From positions 163,604 through 225,603 of the forward strand of contig MNCI01011917.1 of assembly GCA_015680685.1 (NCBI GenBank): DNA of 62,000 nt. Direction: 5' to 3'. Position numbers and translations under genes: made by a program. This stretch comes from Gnetum montanum. Its lineage: Eukaryota; Streptophyta; Gnetopsida; Gnetales; Gnetaceae. The notes beneath the pieces were generated by a model. That model searched no databases. It worked only from the letters and a program-made list of their open reading frames with translations, and was not told where the DNA came from. Below, piece by piece: positions 24,201 through 36,200 of this stretch; position 1 is the stretch's first letter; each line of letters begins with the position of its first letter.

Positions 24201-27200
24201 TGTTGGGATCCATGTTGTGCTGGTGGTGAAAATGCCCAACCAAAGAGTGCAATGGTGCACTTGGGTGTGCACCTAGGATAGAACTGGAAGCTCATTTTCA
24301 GCTTCAGCAGTAGCCCAAGGGGCCAGAATAAAACTCAAATGTACAATTGGAATGGTTTTTCTTTAATGTAAGATTGGAATGATAAATTAAATTACAAAAT
24401 AGCTATTGAAGTTCCATATTCATGTAACAAGCATCTTGCAACTTCAAAAGGAATTGAATTAATAATAAATAGATCAATTTTGCAAAATACCTATTTGAAA
24501 TGACTAATCTAAAATTGATCCAGAAAACCATAATAGTGCATCAGTTCGCTATGTGACTTATGTTTTAAATGTTTAGACTCTATTCTTGTGGTTGTATGAC
24601 AATTTGTCATTATTCTGGAATATTAAAAAATCACCATACATTTTAAGCAATATAATAAGTTGGATAAAAAGAGTTTTATTAAGCTGTAAGAGTTTTTAAC
24701 TCTCGATTGCATAAGAATATTGATACAGTTCATGAAATTTGGAACACGAGAAAAAACAATTCAAGACCCATATAGCTAACCATAAAATTACGTAAAATCT
24801 TATGAATTCACATGGAAATGGTAAAATTGAAAAGGTCTATTCAGAAAACCATGACTAATGCTTGAGCAAGGTGATAGGAAAAAAACCTGAGCTTTTTGTG
24901 ATGGTGTTACTCGACAGCATATTGCAGTTCTTGAAAGCATAGCCAGCTCAATAAAAGCTTTATACTGATACTTCAGAACATATTCCAAGGCCCAGCCATC
25001 AACAATAAATGCCAAATCCTGTTTTTTCTCCAATAACAAGAAAATTAGAAGAGATGATCTTCCTACACGTCTGTTTTCTTGTAAATTAATATATAAAATC
25101 TTGGAGAAACAAATGACATACACAGCAATAAAATGGGATGGATTATATTAGCCACTGAAATTCATGAAACAGGACATAGACAAGGATTGCGTATCAACCA
25201 TAGTTGAGATCAATGTGTATGAACAGTTGATTGCGTGTCAACCACAGTTGATTTCATTTAATATATAACTCAAGTGAAAACAAAAAGAGGAATAACATAA
25301 TATGATTTTTTTAAACGAAAAATGAAAAGAAGCTATTCACACTCTCACCTAGGCCTATGAAACCAACTGCCAGCATAAGGAAAAGCAATACCAACGCTGA
25401 CTTCAACTCAAAGAAAGAAGATATACTAGCGTTGATTTGAATAGCCAATCAGAATGGAATTTCTGTTGAGAAGCCACTTAATTCAGCTCTCTACCGGAGA
25501 CACATAATTGTTCTTGTTGGCTGGGAACACTATGCTACAAGTAGGCTTTAAACACAATACTAATACAGAACTTTTCTTAACAGAGTATCAAATTTCGATA
25601 TCATAAAATAAAACTAACTCATCAAGGAACAGAAAAATATAAACACAAAACAAGTTTGACTGCAATGATAGAATGACATGGTCTCAAACCCTGCAAACTT
25701 CTCATCTCTAAGTATCAAACCTGCCATATTTGCACAATGGAAGGGGATGTTGGCCATAGACCAACAGCATTTCACAATATTCAGACAAGGTAACTCCAGC
25801 CCCAATCCAAAAAACTCACCAAAAAGCAAGTGCAATTCAAATCAAAACATAATGTACATTCAACTAGGACACAAAAGAAGTATAAAACATTTTTTTTTTC
25901 ATTATTTATTAGAGTATTCAATGGACCCATTAGCCATCCAATTGTTACCCATTAACCAACCTCTAATAATAAGCACTTGTAACCTACATAAAGAGGAAAG
26001 TGTTGCATAAGTAATGTGGGCTTGCAACATGTTTTTAAAAAATGTAACATAATAACAAAAAGAAGTGCACTACATGACCAAAGCAATACCAAAACTCAAC
26101 CCACATAACTTGACAATCCAAGAACAAAGGCAATGCTTAAACAAAACTTTGTCAAAAATAATCTACTTTACAAGTCATGCACGTCCCATGTAGATAGCTA
26201 TGCTATATTATGGGTAAATGCATCTAGTAATAAGTGGCTGAAAAATGATTCCAAAAGATATAGGTTTGAACCCTCCTTGACCCAGGCTTCAAGTACCATA
26301 ACTCTTACCTTTCCAATAACAGCCTAAAATTTGCAATAAGGGATGCTCCTCATATCTCCCATAGAAACAGGTCTCTCATTCCTCTAACTCTTACAAAGTC
26401 AAAAACGATCTAAATCACTTGTACCACCCCTTAATACAGTGCATCTAAGAAGCTTTGACAGAGACGTATGGGAACCAAAAAAAGCCCTTTCCCATCTTGC
26501 CTGGAAAAACACTTATGCTCTCCCATAGGAATCTATTTATACAATACTGGCATCGCCCTAGCAATTGAAATATTGATTGCTCATCATACGTAGGCTTGAT
26601 TTGTAACTGCAATAAGTCTCGTGAGAACTTTATAATTATCCAATTTCAAGGACAAGCCCTGCCAAACCAACAACCACAACCACAATTTGAGGGTCCAACT
26701 ATACAATCATAACACTTTCCCATATAAATAACATAAAGATATGTCCAAGGGAATAGACCTGAGATATTTTAATTTAAGGACATAAAAACAATCAACACCC
26801 AACAGCCTTTCTCCCATCCTCTAGGCCTATTCTCATAAAACCAATATACCTAGGGGGCATAATGTTTGCTTGAATTGAAAATAAAAAGGTAGATTGGGTC
26901 GACTGTTTGCTTCATATCAAGCCTATCCTTTTGTATTTTTGTTTAAGGGTCTTGTTGCCACTTGTTAGGGTTTAGGGGCCTTCAGGTGATTTCCTTAGTT
27001 TTGTAAGAGAGTTTATCTAGGTGGTTAAATATCCACTCTGTTTGGTTAATGTGTCTCCTTGCACATTTGTTATTTCCTGTTTCTTGGGTGGGGGGTGGCT
27101 AGGGGCTGGTGGGTGTTGGGGGGTTGAGGCACATAATACATCCCACATTTGAAAAAAAAAAATCTATATTGTTAACAATTTAATATAAGAATATGAATAT

Positions 27201-30200
27201 TTGAATTCAAAGTAAGTTTTTTTAGTATGTTAACTAAAATTATTATTTAAAAATTTTACTTCACAAAAATAATTTTGAGACAGAAATGCAAGACACCTTA
27301 TGTTCTGTATTGGAGATCCTCATAGTTAGCAAGACACGCTCCAGGCTTCGAGAGACTTCATCAAGGTCCTTTCCTTGAATAACTAAAAGCTGACCTTCTG
27401 GTTCTGTAACAAATCAAAATTTTCACCATTGCTCACATGTTAAAAGCTCCAACTGCTCATATGACAACATGTGAAAAAGCATTGAACAAAAAAGACATGG
27501 ATTAAACAAAGAAAACATATGTATTAGTTCTAATTTACTGAAATATTTTAATTTCATTGGTGTACTTTCTGCAGTGTTTTTATTTACAATTATAACTGAA
27601 CATTTAGACGTAACATGTTTCACTAGCATTTTTGAGTTTTTCTACCAAATGTAACACTAGAGTGTGATATACCAGACATTTTCCATGCCATAAGATGTTT
27701 CCATCTTTTAAAAAATCAACAAAGGTGTTTCCTCTAAAACCACCTTAGAAGAAAGAAAACCCCAACCCTAAAACAACCTACATAGAGGTGTTTACTCTTC
27801 AAGTATAACATGCTGCATGAATCAGTTGAAAGCATTTCTTTTGAATTATTTCCTATTGCATTCTATACACAATTCTTCATTGTCTTTCTCACAGTAGCTC
27901 CAAGCAGTATCTTGAAGGCTATAATGATACTAGAGCATAACAGCTGCAAATGAAACTTGGAGTGAAGAGATACATGTAGAAAAAATGCATAAGAGGTTGT
28001 CTTAATCCACTTGCACCATTCAGCAAATGACAACTCAATAAAAGAGTAACAACATGCAAAAGCATATAACAGCATGCAACGACACAATAATGCACAAAGA
28101 CTGAAAGGCATACAAACACTGCACAAACACACATGTTAACAGTTGAAGGAATGTGATAGTATGTGAAGGCATACATATAATGTGCACACAGATTTGCACA
28201 CAAAAATACACAACATAGGCAACGTACAAATAGATATGCACAACATAGGTAGCATGTGCATAGTTGCAGATCTATAGTTGCAAGCTATACACACAAGGGT
28301 TGCAAATGTGTAGTCATAGAGAGAAGCAGCATATGCATCATAGGGATTTAAATGTGTTTTACAACAAAAAAAATATCCAACACATTGACAAATGCTGCTT
28401 GGTGGCTACATAGGTTATGAAGACCCAAAAGGATAAACTCTAATGGCTTTGAGGTGTTCAAGGTAACAAAAGCACTACATGCAAATGTCTGAGTCCCAGG
28501 AGAAAACTACACTAGTCTTCCCTCCTTACAATCGAATGGTGTGGTAGAAGAAATGAACAAAACACTTCTTGACATGATCAACCAATGCTATTATTCAGGA
28601 AGCTACTTGCCTAATATTAGGTAGAAGCACTAGACATTGTGAATAATCTCCTAGGAAAACACAAAAATGCACCCAATGAAATATGAACAAAAAGTACTAC
28701 TCTGAAAAGGTTTAGAATTTTCACTCATAGTGTTACACATTCATTTCACTTGAGCATTGTAATAAATTGTAACTACATGTACAACTAGGACTCTTTATTT
28801 GGTATGGCACAAACACAAAAGGTTACAAGGTGTTCATTCCAAAGCAGCATCAAATGGTGATCTTGCTGGACATTATCTTCACAAAGACAAAGGAAGAGCT
28901 CATCAAATGAAATGACAAAACCAAAACCCAATCACTTGAAACAAGATGGCTAGACTTTAAATAACATAAATAAAATGATTCAGGTCTTTGGATAGAAAGT
29001 AACCTTGTAAGTACAATGACTTAGTCACAAATCCTAGAATCTACAAGAAGGTGGTCATACCATTTGCCAAAGCAATAGAAAATTCCACAAAACAACATTG
29101 TCAACAAGAACCACCACTTGCACAAGTTCGGTGGCCAACATAATAGAAGCTGTAAAACTCAAATTGTAATTTCAATAAAGAGGGGAATGTATACATTCCT
29201 TAGGATCCCATAGACAAGGAACACCACAAAGCCTGTCAGCTTCTAAAGGATATCAAACCAAATGAGGTTGGCAAGATAGGCATTCATAGTTGAACTACAA
29301 CCATCAAGTGAATGAAGAAAATAAAACAAGACATGCAAGAATCCTCACAAAGCCACTTGGAAGAGTGGAGTTTGAATAACTTAGAGATTGATTAGGAATA
29401 TGCACCTCATCCAGATGATTAGCTACCTATACAATCAAGGTCACCTAAACCAATACTCTTAGATTTTTTATGATGCATTTGCATTTTGCATTGTATTTTT
29501 CTTAAGCCACTCTGATTCTCCAAAAAATATTTAATTTCATATCAAGTAGTTGTAGTCCTAAAACCATCCAAAAACATATAGGAGTATTAACCTATATAAA
29601 ATGCATAAGTATAAGGTTTTAGTGGGTAGGTGCCATTTTGTCAGGGAAAAAACCCTAACTCTAAAAACACGTACAACAATTGGATGAATCAGTTGAATGC
29701 ATTTCTTTCACGTTATTTTCTATTGCATTCTATACACCCCACTCTTCATTGTTTTTCTCATTAGCTCCAAAAATTCACATCTCAAAGGCTAGCAGTTAAA
29801 ATAATGACTAACTGAAGCCCTTGCTCACATATAAGGCTACACTCTTCCTCAATATATTAATACTTTAAAATTAATAAAATTCTCCTTAAGCATGACATTT
29901 TGTTTTTTATTCTGCCTAGTTGTGTACTTATGTGTTAAGCCTAAATTTCCAACAAACAGCTCTTCCACAAACAGTGAAAAAATAACACTGGTACACTTTT
30001 ATGATCAGATCATTTTCAATGGTTACAGTCATATCCAAATTTCAATGCTAGACTTATAAAAACACATACAATCACAGCTTGAATCTCTAAAAGACAGGTA
30101 TCCAGTGCACACCATCCCTCTATATGTTTTAGTCCATGATGTCCTCCAAACCACTCCCACTGCCTGTGCAAATTCAAGCCTTGCACAAATTAAGACATCC

Positions 30201-33200
30201 ATCAAACTTCCGACATTTGATGCATAAGCTATTTTCTGAAGTTTAATTTATCAATGAGGTGGACCCTCGGATCTTCTTGTCTCATGAATAGATGTAGAAA
30301 ATACTTCAGTTTCACTCAGTAATAAAATAATTACTCTGAGATAATTCATGATGCAATACAGGATCTCATATGATTCTTGTTCATCAAGAATCAGTTGTAA
30401 TTCATGGCTAATTCCAAACTTCCAATCTGAACAATGCAGAGCTTCCGGATAACATTCAGGTAGTCCACTGTCAATGTAGCAATTATAATACAGGAAAGGG
30501 AAACATCTGAAAAGCTCTCTAGTAACCCCGGTCAGTCACCTACGCCAATGTTGAGGCTTTTCACCCTCATTCTGTTCAGGTATTTGCAAGTCAGCTGTGT
30601 GGATTAATTGATATTGCTACTGGTTTGGTGGCTGGAATTGGTGTAAAAGTTGTCTTAAAGCCAATGACTCACAGGAACACATCCCAATGAAAATTTTTCC
30701 ATCCCCAAGTATGCAAACGCCTTGTGAGTAAATCCCTGATGCATCAAGGACATGGTTCCGACAACTGTATTTTGCAACCTCAATGCTCCTTGATCCCCAA
30801 TAAGAAACACTGTAAAACCACAAACGAATGACTGAATGGATAAAATAAAACAGTTCATCAATCATTCAGACAACTAGAGACCTGATCAATGGAAAATGCA
30901 AGTGAAAAGCATAGCCAAAACAAAGAGAAATGAATGTAACCATTCGCTGTGTTGTGAAACCCAAAATTAGAACACAATATAGTCTACAGCTCACATTTTT
31001 AATATTCAAACGCTGATACTCCCACTGCCACTGGCATTCTCACTGCCCTATGCCAGCCAATGTAAAAGGGAAGCTGATGAACGCATTTATGCTGTCCGGC
31101 AACCCAATCCAGATGTTCTGATATTGTTGTTGAATAATGGCTGATGCCAGGGGTTAGCCAATCCAAACAGAAACAAATCCATTACCAAAAACAAGAAGGA
31201 AACACCAGTATCCACATCCTCATCAATCATGGTTGGTTGACTATAGGCTCTCTGAGTGAAAAATTGTTGTATCCGTATTGGTTTTTTGCAGTTTTCAATA
31301 TCTGCAGAAGTGTGAAACCAGATACAAAGTTACACCCTACAATTATACCTTCCTTTCTAGTATCTCCTACATCCTTTCACAAAATCTCTCCATGATGAGT
31401 AATATAAAATCATGCAAGTTTTTATTACCATTTACTTCCTGGGATGCCAGCATTTCATTCCTGTCTGCAATGTGTTATTTTATATTTTCAGTCTTGGACA
31501 ACATTTGCAGGCTACAAAAAATGAGTTCCTTTTAAAAAGGGCTCTAAATTTGATTTATTTTTCAATTAATTGTTGAGCTTAATATCTCGGACTTTTGCAT
31601 GCAATAAACTTCAGTAAACACTTTGCAAATTTCATTTACTTTGCATGTCCAAAACAAGATTCACCCATTCTCTCGGCATTGTGTCACGCAACTGTGTGTT
31701 CCTTACATCCTCTGTTTCCAAGAAGGAAAGGCCCTTCAGTATTTATAAAAGTTCTTGATATTCCTCCCAAGCATACAAGATTGCCACTGCTGTAAGTTCA
31801 CCTTGCCTTCCAGGTAATCTTCCTCATCCAAGCCCTTCCATTGCCAAAATTGTTATCTAACATCTTTTCAACATTTATTGAAGGCCATTTAAGCTTTTCT
31901 AAAAAAAATCAATAAATTAACAAACAAGTCCAACTTAATAGAAACAGCCAAAAAAGGAGGGTCCACAATGCACTCCACCAACACTTACAATGTCTACTAA
32001 AAATGGTGATGCGCTTCAATGGCAATTCTTGAGCCACACTACTTTTATGGGTAACGTGGAAGATGAGAAATCGCACAATCTTCCAAGGTGGTTTCCCAAG
32101 CCGAAGTGGCATGGAAAGAAATTGAGGCAGCAATGCGAGCCACGCTGACATACGAGCCTGACTGTGCGCCGTTCCAAGCGGAGGAGGAGCTGTGGCAGAT
32201 GGTGGAGCAATGCAGCTGGAGCGACACCCTACAACGGCTAGTCGATGACCCAAACCTTGCAGACGATGCTTTCTTCGCCAACTGGCACAAGGACCGAACC
32301 TATTTTAGGGGTACAGAGATCATCATCCCAGAATCCTCGATTGCTAGGTGTCTAGGGGCCCAGGCCGACGGCAAAGTCATTCTACCATCCACACGCGGGC
32401 TACAGGAAGCCAAAATCTTTTTCAACGGGCCAATGCCACGCACGTAGAGCAGACAAGTTCCCAGATCCTCCCTGCTCCAGATCTGGGCCCAAGCGGTGGA
32501 TTTAGTGGACAGATTTTTTGTCCAGTCTGGCAACGGATTAACTCCAAGGCATCCACTTCGCTTTCCTCAAATGCCTTAAATTGGAAGTTAAAGTTAACCT
32601 GCCCAAGTTTTTTCTGGCGGCTCTACAGCAGCAGAAGCGAGGCCGCCACTCCAGGCTCATCCTGGCCTTGTGGCAGGGGGCAGCGGGAGGGCAACATCCT
32701 TCGGGGCCACAGAGTGTCCCCCCGCTGGGAGGCTCCCCGTCTGACCCACCCCCTCTAACCGGCTGGAAGAGTCTGTGGACCTAGCCTACGGTAACGTATA
32801 CTAGGAGAAGACATTGCCATCGGGGACAGAGGACCCCAAATCCCATGGTGGTGCCGGAGGTGTTGCCGCCTGAAATGTCAGGGCACAACAATAGCAATGA
32901 CAATGTGCTGTAGCGAGCAACGCTAGAGGCTGCAGCCGTGGCACGCGACACAGAGCACCGGGAATGGGAGGCAAAGTGGGAGGAAGCCCTCGAACAAGCA
33001 CAGACCGAAATGGAAGCCTATTTTTGTGAAAAGGAGCAGGAGATAATTAGGCAGCAAGCCCTGCTAGCAGATGCGGCTCGGGCCTGTTTGGTGGACAAGA
33101 TCCGGGCCCAAGTGCGAGACGAACTTCTCCAGGAGGAAATCTCCCAGAGAGAACGCAAGGCGGCCGAGCATGCTCAGCAAGAGCGAGAACAAGAGGAGGA

Positions 33201-36200
33201 GGCACAAAGATAGTGCCAACTAGACCGGGTGCACGAGCAAAGTGCACGCCAGTGGCTTAGAGCTGGACGATGTCCATACATCATCCCGAGTATCACTGTG
33301 ACTGCACGTGGGGGGAGCTCCAGCGCCACATCCGCCGAACCTCGACACGTTTCCACCCAAACACGGGGACGTCAACAAAAGATCGAAACCGGCGTGAATC
33401 GGCCATGCAAGGACTCCAACAGGCCACTAGCTTTGTGGACACGAAGCTCCATCATAACATGTTGGACATTCTCCATGCTCTCGAATGTCCACATTGCGCC
33501 TGTCACAAGCTGTCGACGAGCCCGTAGCGGGGTTGCAGTGTTCTACACCCCCCCCCCCCCCCCCGACTTGTCTGGTTTAGAGTTTTTTCACGTACACGGA
33601 TGGTGCACACTTGGCCACAATGGGTTGAGGTTTTAAAAAACCTCCCACCTGGGCCAATGTCGTTGAACCACACTTTGCAATATCTTGTACTCTATTTTCA
33701 GTAATTTAATCCCAAACATTTCCTCAAAAAAAAAATGTCTACTAAGAATAAATTCCAAATTCTTCAATCAATTTAGGAGACCAACGCACCCCCTGGGCCA
33801 ATGGAAAGCACAAAGGCCTGCATTGCTCCTCTACTTGTAGCTAGCAGTCTTGGGGAATCTCAAGTGGGAAAATTTCTCTACACTACTAATTGCGTTACCA
33901 CCAAGGGTTGTGTTGATACCTATTTATGTATGCCCATTTTTAAATGCAATAAGTGGCAAATATGAATCCATCTCATCACGAAGATTCAAAATTGAGTTGA
34001 TTGCTAGGCTTATCATTTTCTTTCAAATAACAAAAGGTTTCAAAATTGAGTTGATTGCTAGGCTTATCATTTTCTTTCAAATAACAAAAGGTTTCTTTTG
34101 TCCTCCTCAATTCTCTATGCCATCACCAAATACATTGCCTCAATATGCACTCCGTCAATTACAGTGGTAAAGAAGATTAATTCTATTCTCAAGTGTTTCC
34201 TTTAGTTTGGTGGGAAGGAAGTCCTTCAGCCCATCTGCTGCATTGGGATATTGTGGCGAGGTTTGGAGAACACCTAGGTTCAACTCATCTCCAAAAAATA
34301 CCAATCATGAAACTACCACTCAAGAGACTCCATGCTTTAGAAGACTCTTGGTAGATTTAAAATTATCATAGACATTATGCATGTTGAACTAAATTGTGGG
34401 ATAAGGGACATCTTGCTAGTAAAGTACAGGAGAGTACCCAACTGACACATCACATAGAAAGGTCAAGTGTAATAAAAATCTAAGTTGTTCCATTGGCTTC
34501 TACAACATGATGCTATCCCTACAAGGTCCTTTTCTACATCTAAAGGAAATGCTAGTGGAGGGGACATGTGTCTTCTACCAAGTCCACACTTTGGAGATAG
34601 ACAATCATCTTATATTCACCTATGATTATAGTAAGCAAGTCTTGGTAGCCATGGACATCTGTAAAGCATTAGAGTTGATGGGAGATAATCCCAACAATAT
34701 TATCACCTAGTTTATTTAGAAATCCTAGAACCATTGCATTTTCAGGTTGCAACCAGTTCCACCTACGTAGTTGTTGGTAACTTATGTGGTTAGACAATGG
34801 AGAGAAATCTATGATACCATAGGAGTTACTCCAACCTTTGAACCAGACATAATTTCATTCCAATAGGACCATGAGCTCTGGTCTCTCTTCATAAGGGTCA
34901 GCAGGGGTGTTTTTTTTTATTGCTGTTGCATGGTGAGCAGGGTTTTAACATGATATGGTTCTACTTGTGATGGAGATGAGACTTAACAACCTTAAAATAT
35001 CTTCAAATTCCACTCACAGAGGAGCATCTCAACAGGTACCTTGGTGGGGGAGGTCATTGTCTATAGCATCAAGGGCTTGTGAGACAATTGATTTTTTTCC
35101 AAATAGTGTTCAGACAACCGCAAGTGGGCAGATCTCCAGAACCTCACAACCTCCTTTTTGGCAATGTGAGGTGGAAGTCATGGAGAGATTTCTGTTCCAA
35201 ATTAGCAACTTGTCTAAGTGGCAGGGCATTCATTTTTCACTTATCAAATGTCTCAGGTTGGGCTGCAAGGTCAACATTCCAAGGTTTTTCCTAGCTTGCC
35301 TTCAGAAGTAACAGTCAACTTGGCCCTATGTGATGATTCTAGCACTTTGGCAAGTACAGCTGGTTGAGGCAATAATCATTGTGTGTGTTGCCAAGGCCAT
35401 TGCTCCTCCTCCACCTCAACGATTCCACCTCTCCTACTCAAGGAGAAGCCCTTCGGTGACGAAGTAGGCTACATCAACTTTTTTGTGGACATTCCCTACA
35501 GTTCTGTCCGCATAGGAACAATGTCTTTCAGGCGAGGAAAGGGAAGAAGCAGAAACAGAAGAGTCCTCATGTTGCAAAATTGAATAAAAAATGTACAAGC
35601 ACATCGAAAGAGTAAAACAAGAGTTTGAAGCCCGTATCAAAGTGGAGGCCACCCAATTCACAAAGACAGAAATTCTTGGGGCCATAGAGGGCATTGAGGT
35701 CCACTTGAAATTTGAAGCCCAAAAGAGATGCCTAATTAAGCTACAACGACTCAAAGCCCAACTTAGGGAAGATCTCCAACAAGAAGCCAGCAATGAAGAG
35801 GATAGGTGTATATAGCAAGAGAAAGAGATGAGAAACGAGCACTAGATGGTTGACTTTTGGCACAAGTAAGAGATGCCAAATTGTATCTGCTATATCCCTC
35901 CGCATGTGTTATGGGGAATCCAACTTTTTGTTGCTATACATATGCGTATTGTCACAGGGCTTTGAGGTTTGTTGGCCCCTTAGAGCATGCCTTTCGGGAC
36001 CAATATTTTTTTTTTGTGATGTATTTCAGAAATTAGATGATTTTTTAACACCACCCACCCCCCCAATAAATAAATACCACACGATGGCGCCTCAATGTTC
36101 ATTGTGTTTGCTTGTTCAATATAATCCTCCCAATCGTTTCTTCAAAACAATCAAACAAAAAAAATTACATAAGAAATACAAGAAAGAGCAATTGCCCTTG

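Larger units (their letters stand above)
32003..33733 (+). mobile_element. 5'-truncated LINE copy with best-preserved C-terminal module (copy E)
   Basis: A 16-bp target-site duplication, AATGTCTACTAAAAAT (31987-32002) and AATGTCTACTAAGAAT (33734-33749), one mismatch. The 3' end is TTTTCAGTAATTTAATCC, then a C-T-rich stretch and poly(A). GC-rich against AT-rich flanks. It contains only the module and 3' UTR, antisense to the flippase in the 8.9-kb intron. Confidence 0.88.

Noticed and set aside
28050-28330. CACA/GCATA-rich stretch that looked like a repeat array
   Set aside because: Units are irregular in length and sequence; no CRISPR-like or satellite regularity.
30617-30865. 82-codon minus-strand frame in the 8.9-kb intron
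   Set aside because: No recognisable motif, no splice signals fitting a gene, and similar to chance frames nearby.
34507-34710. 67-codon frame preceding the LINE module at 34.8 kb
   Set aside because: No similarity to sister copies upstream of the module, so it cannot be claimed as part of the element.
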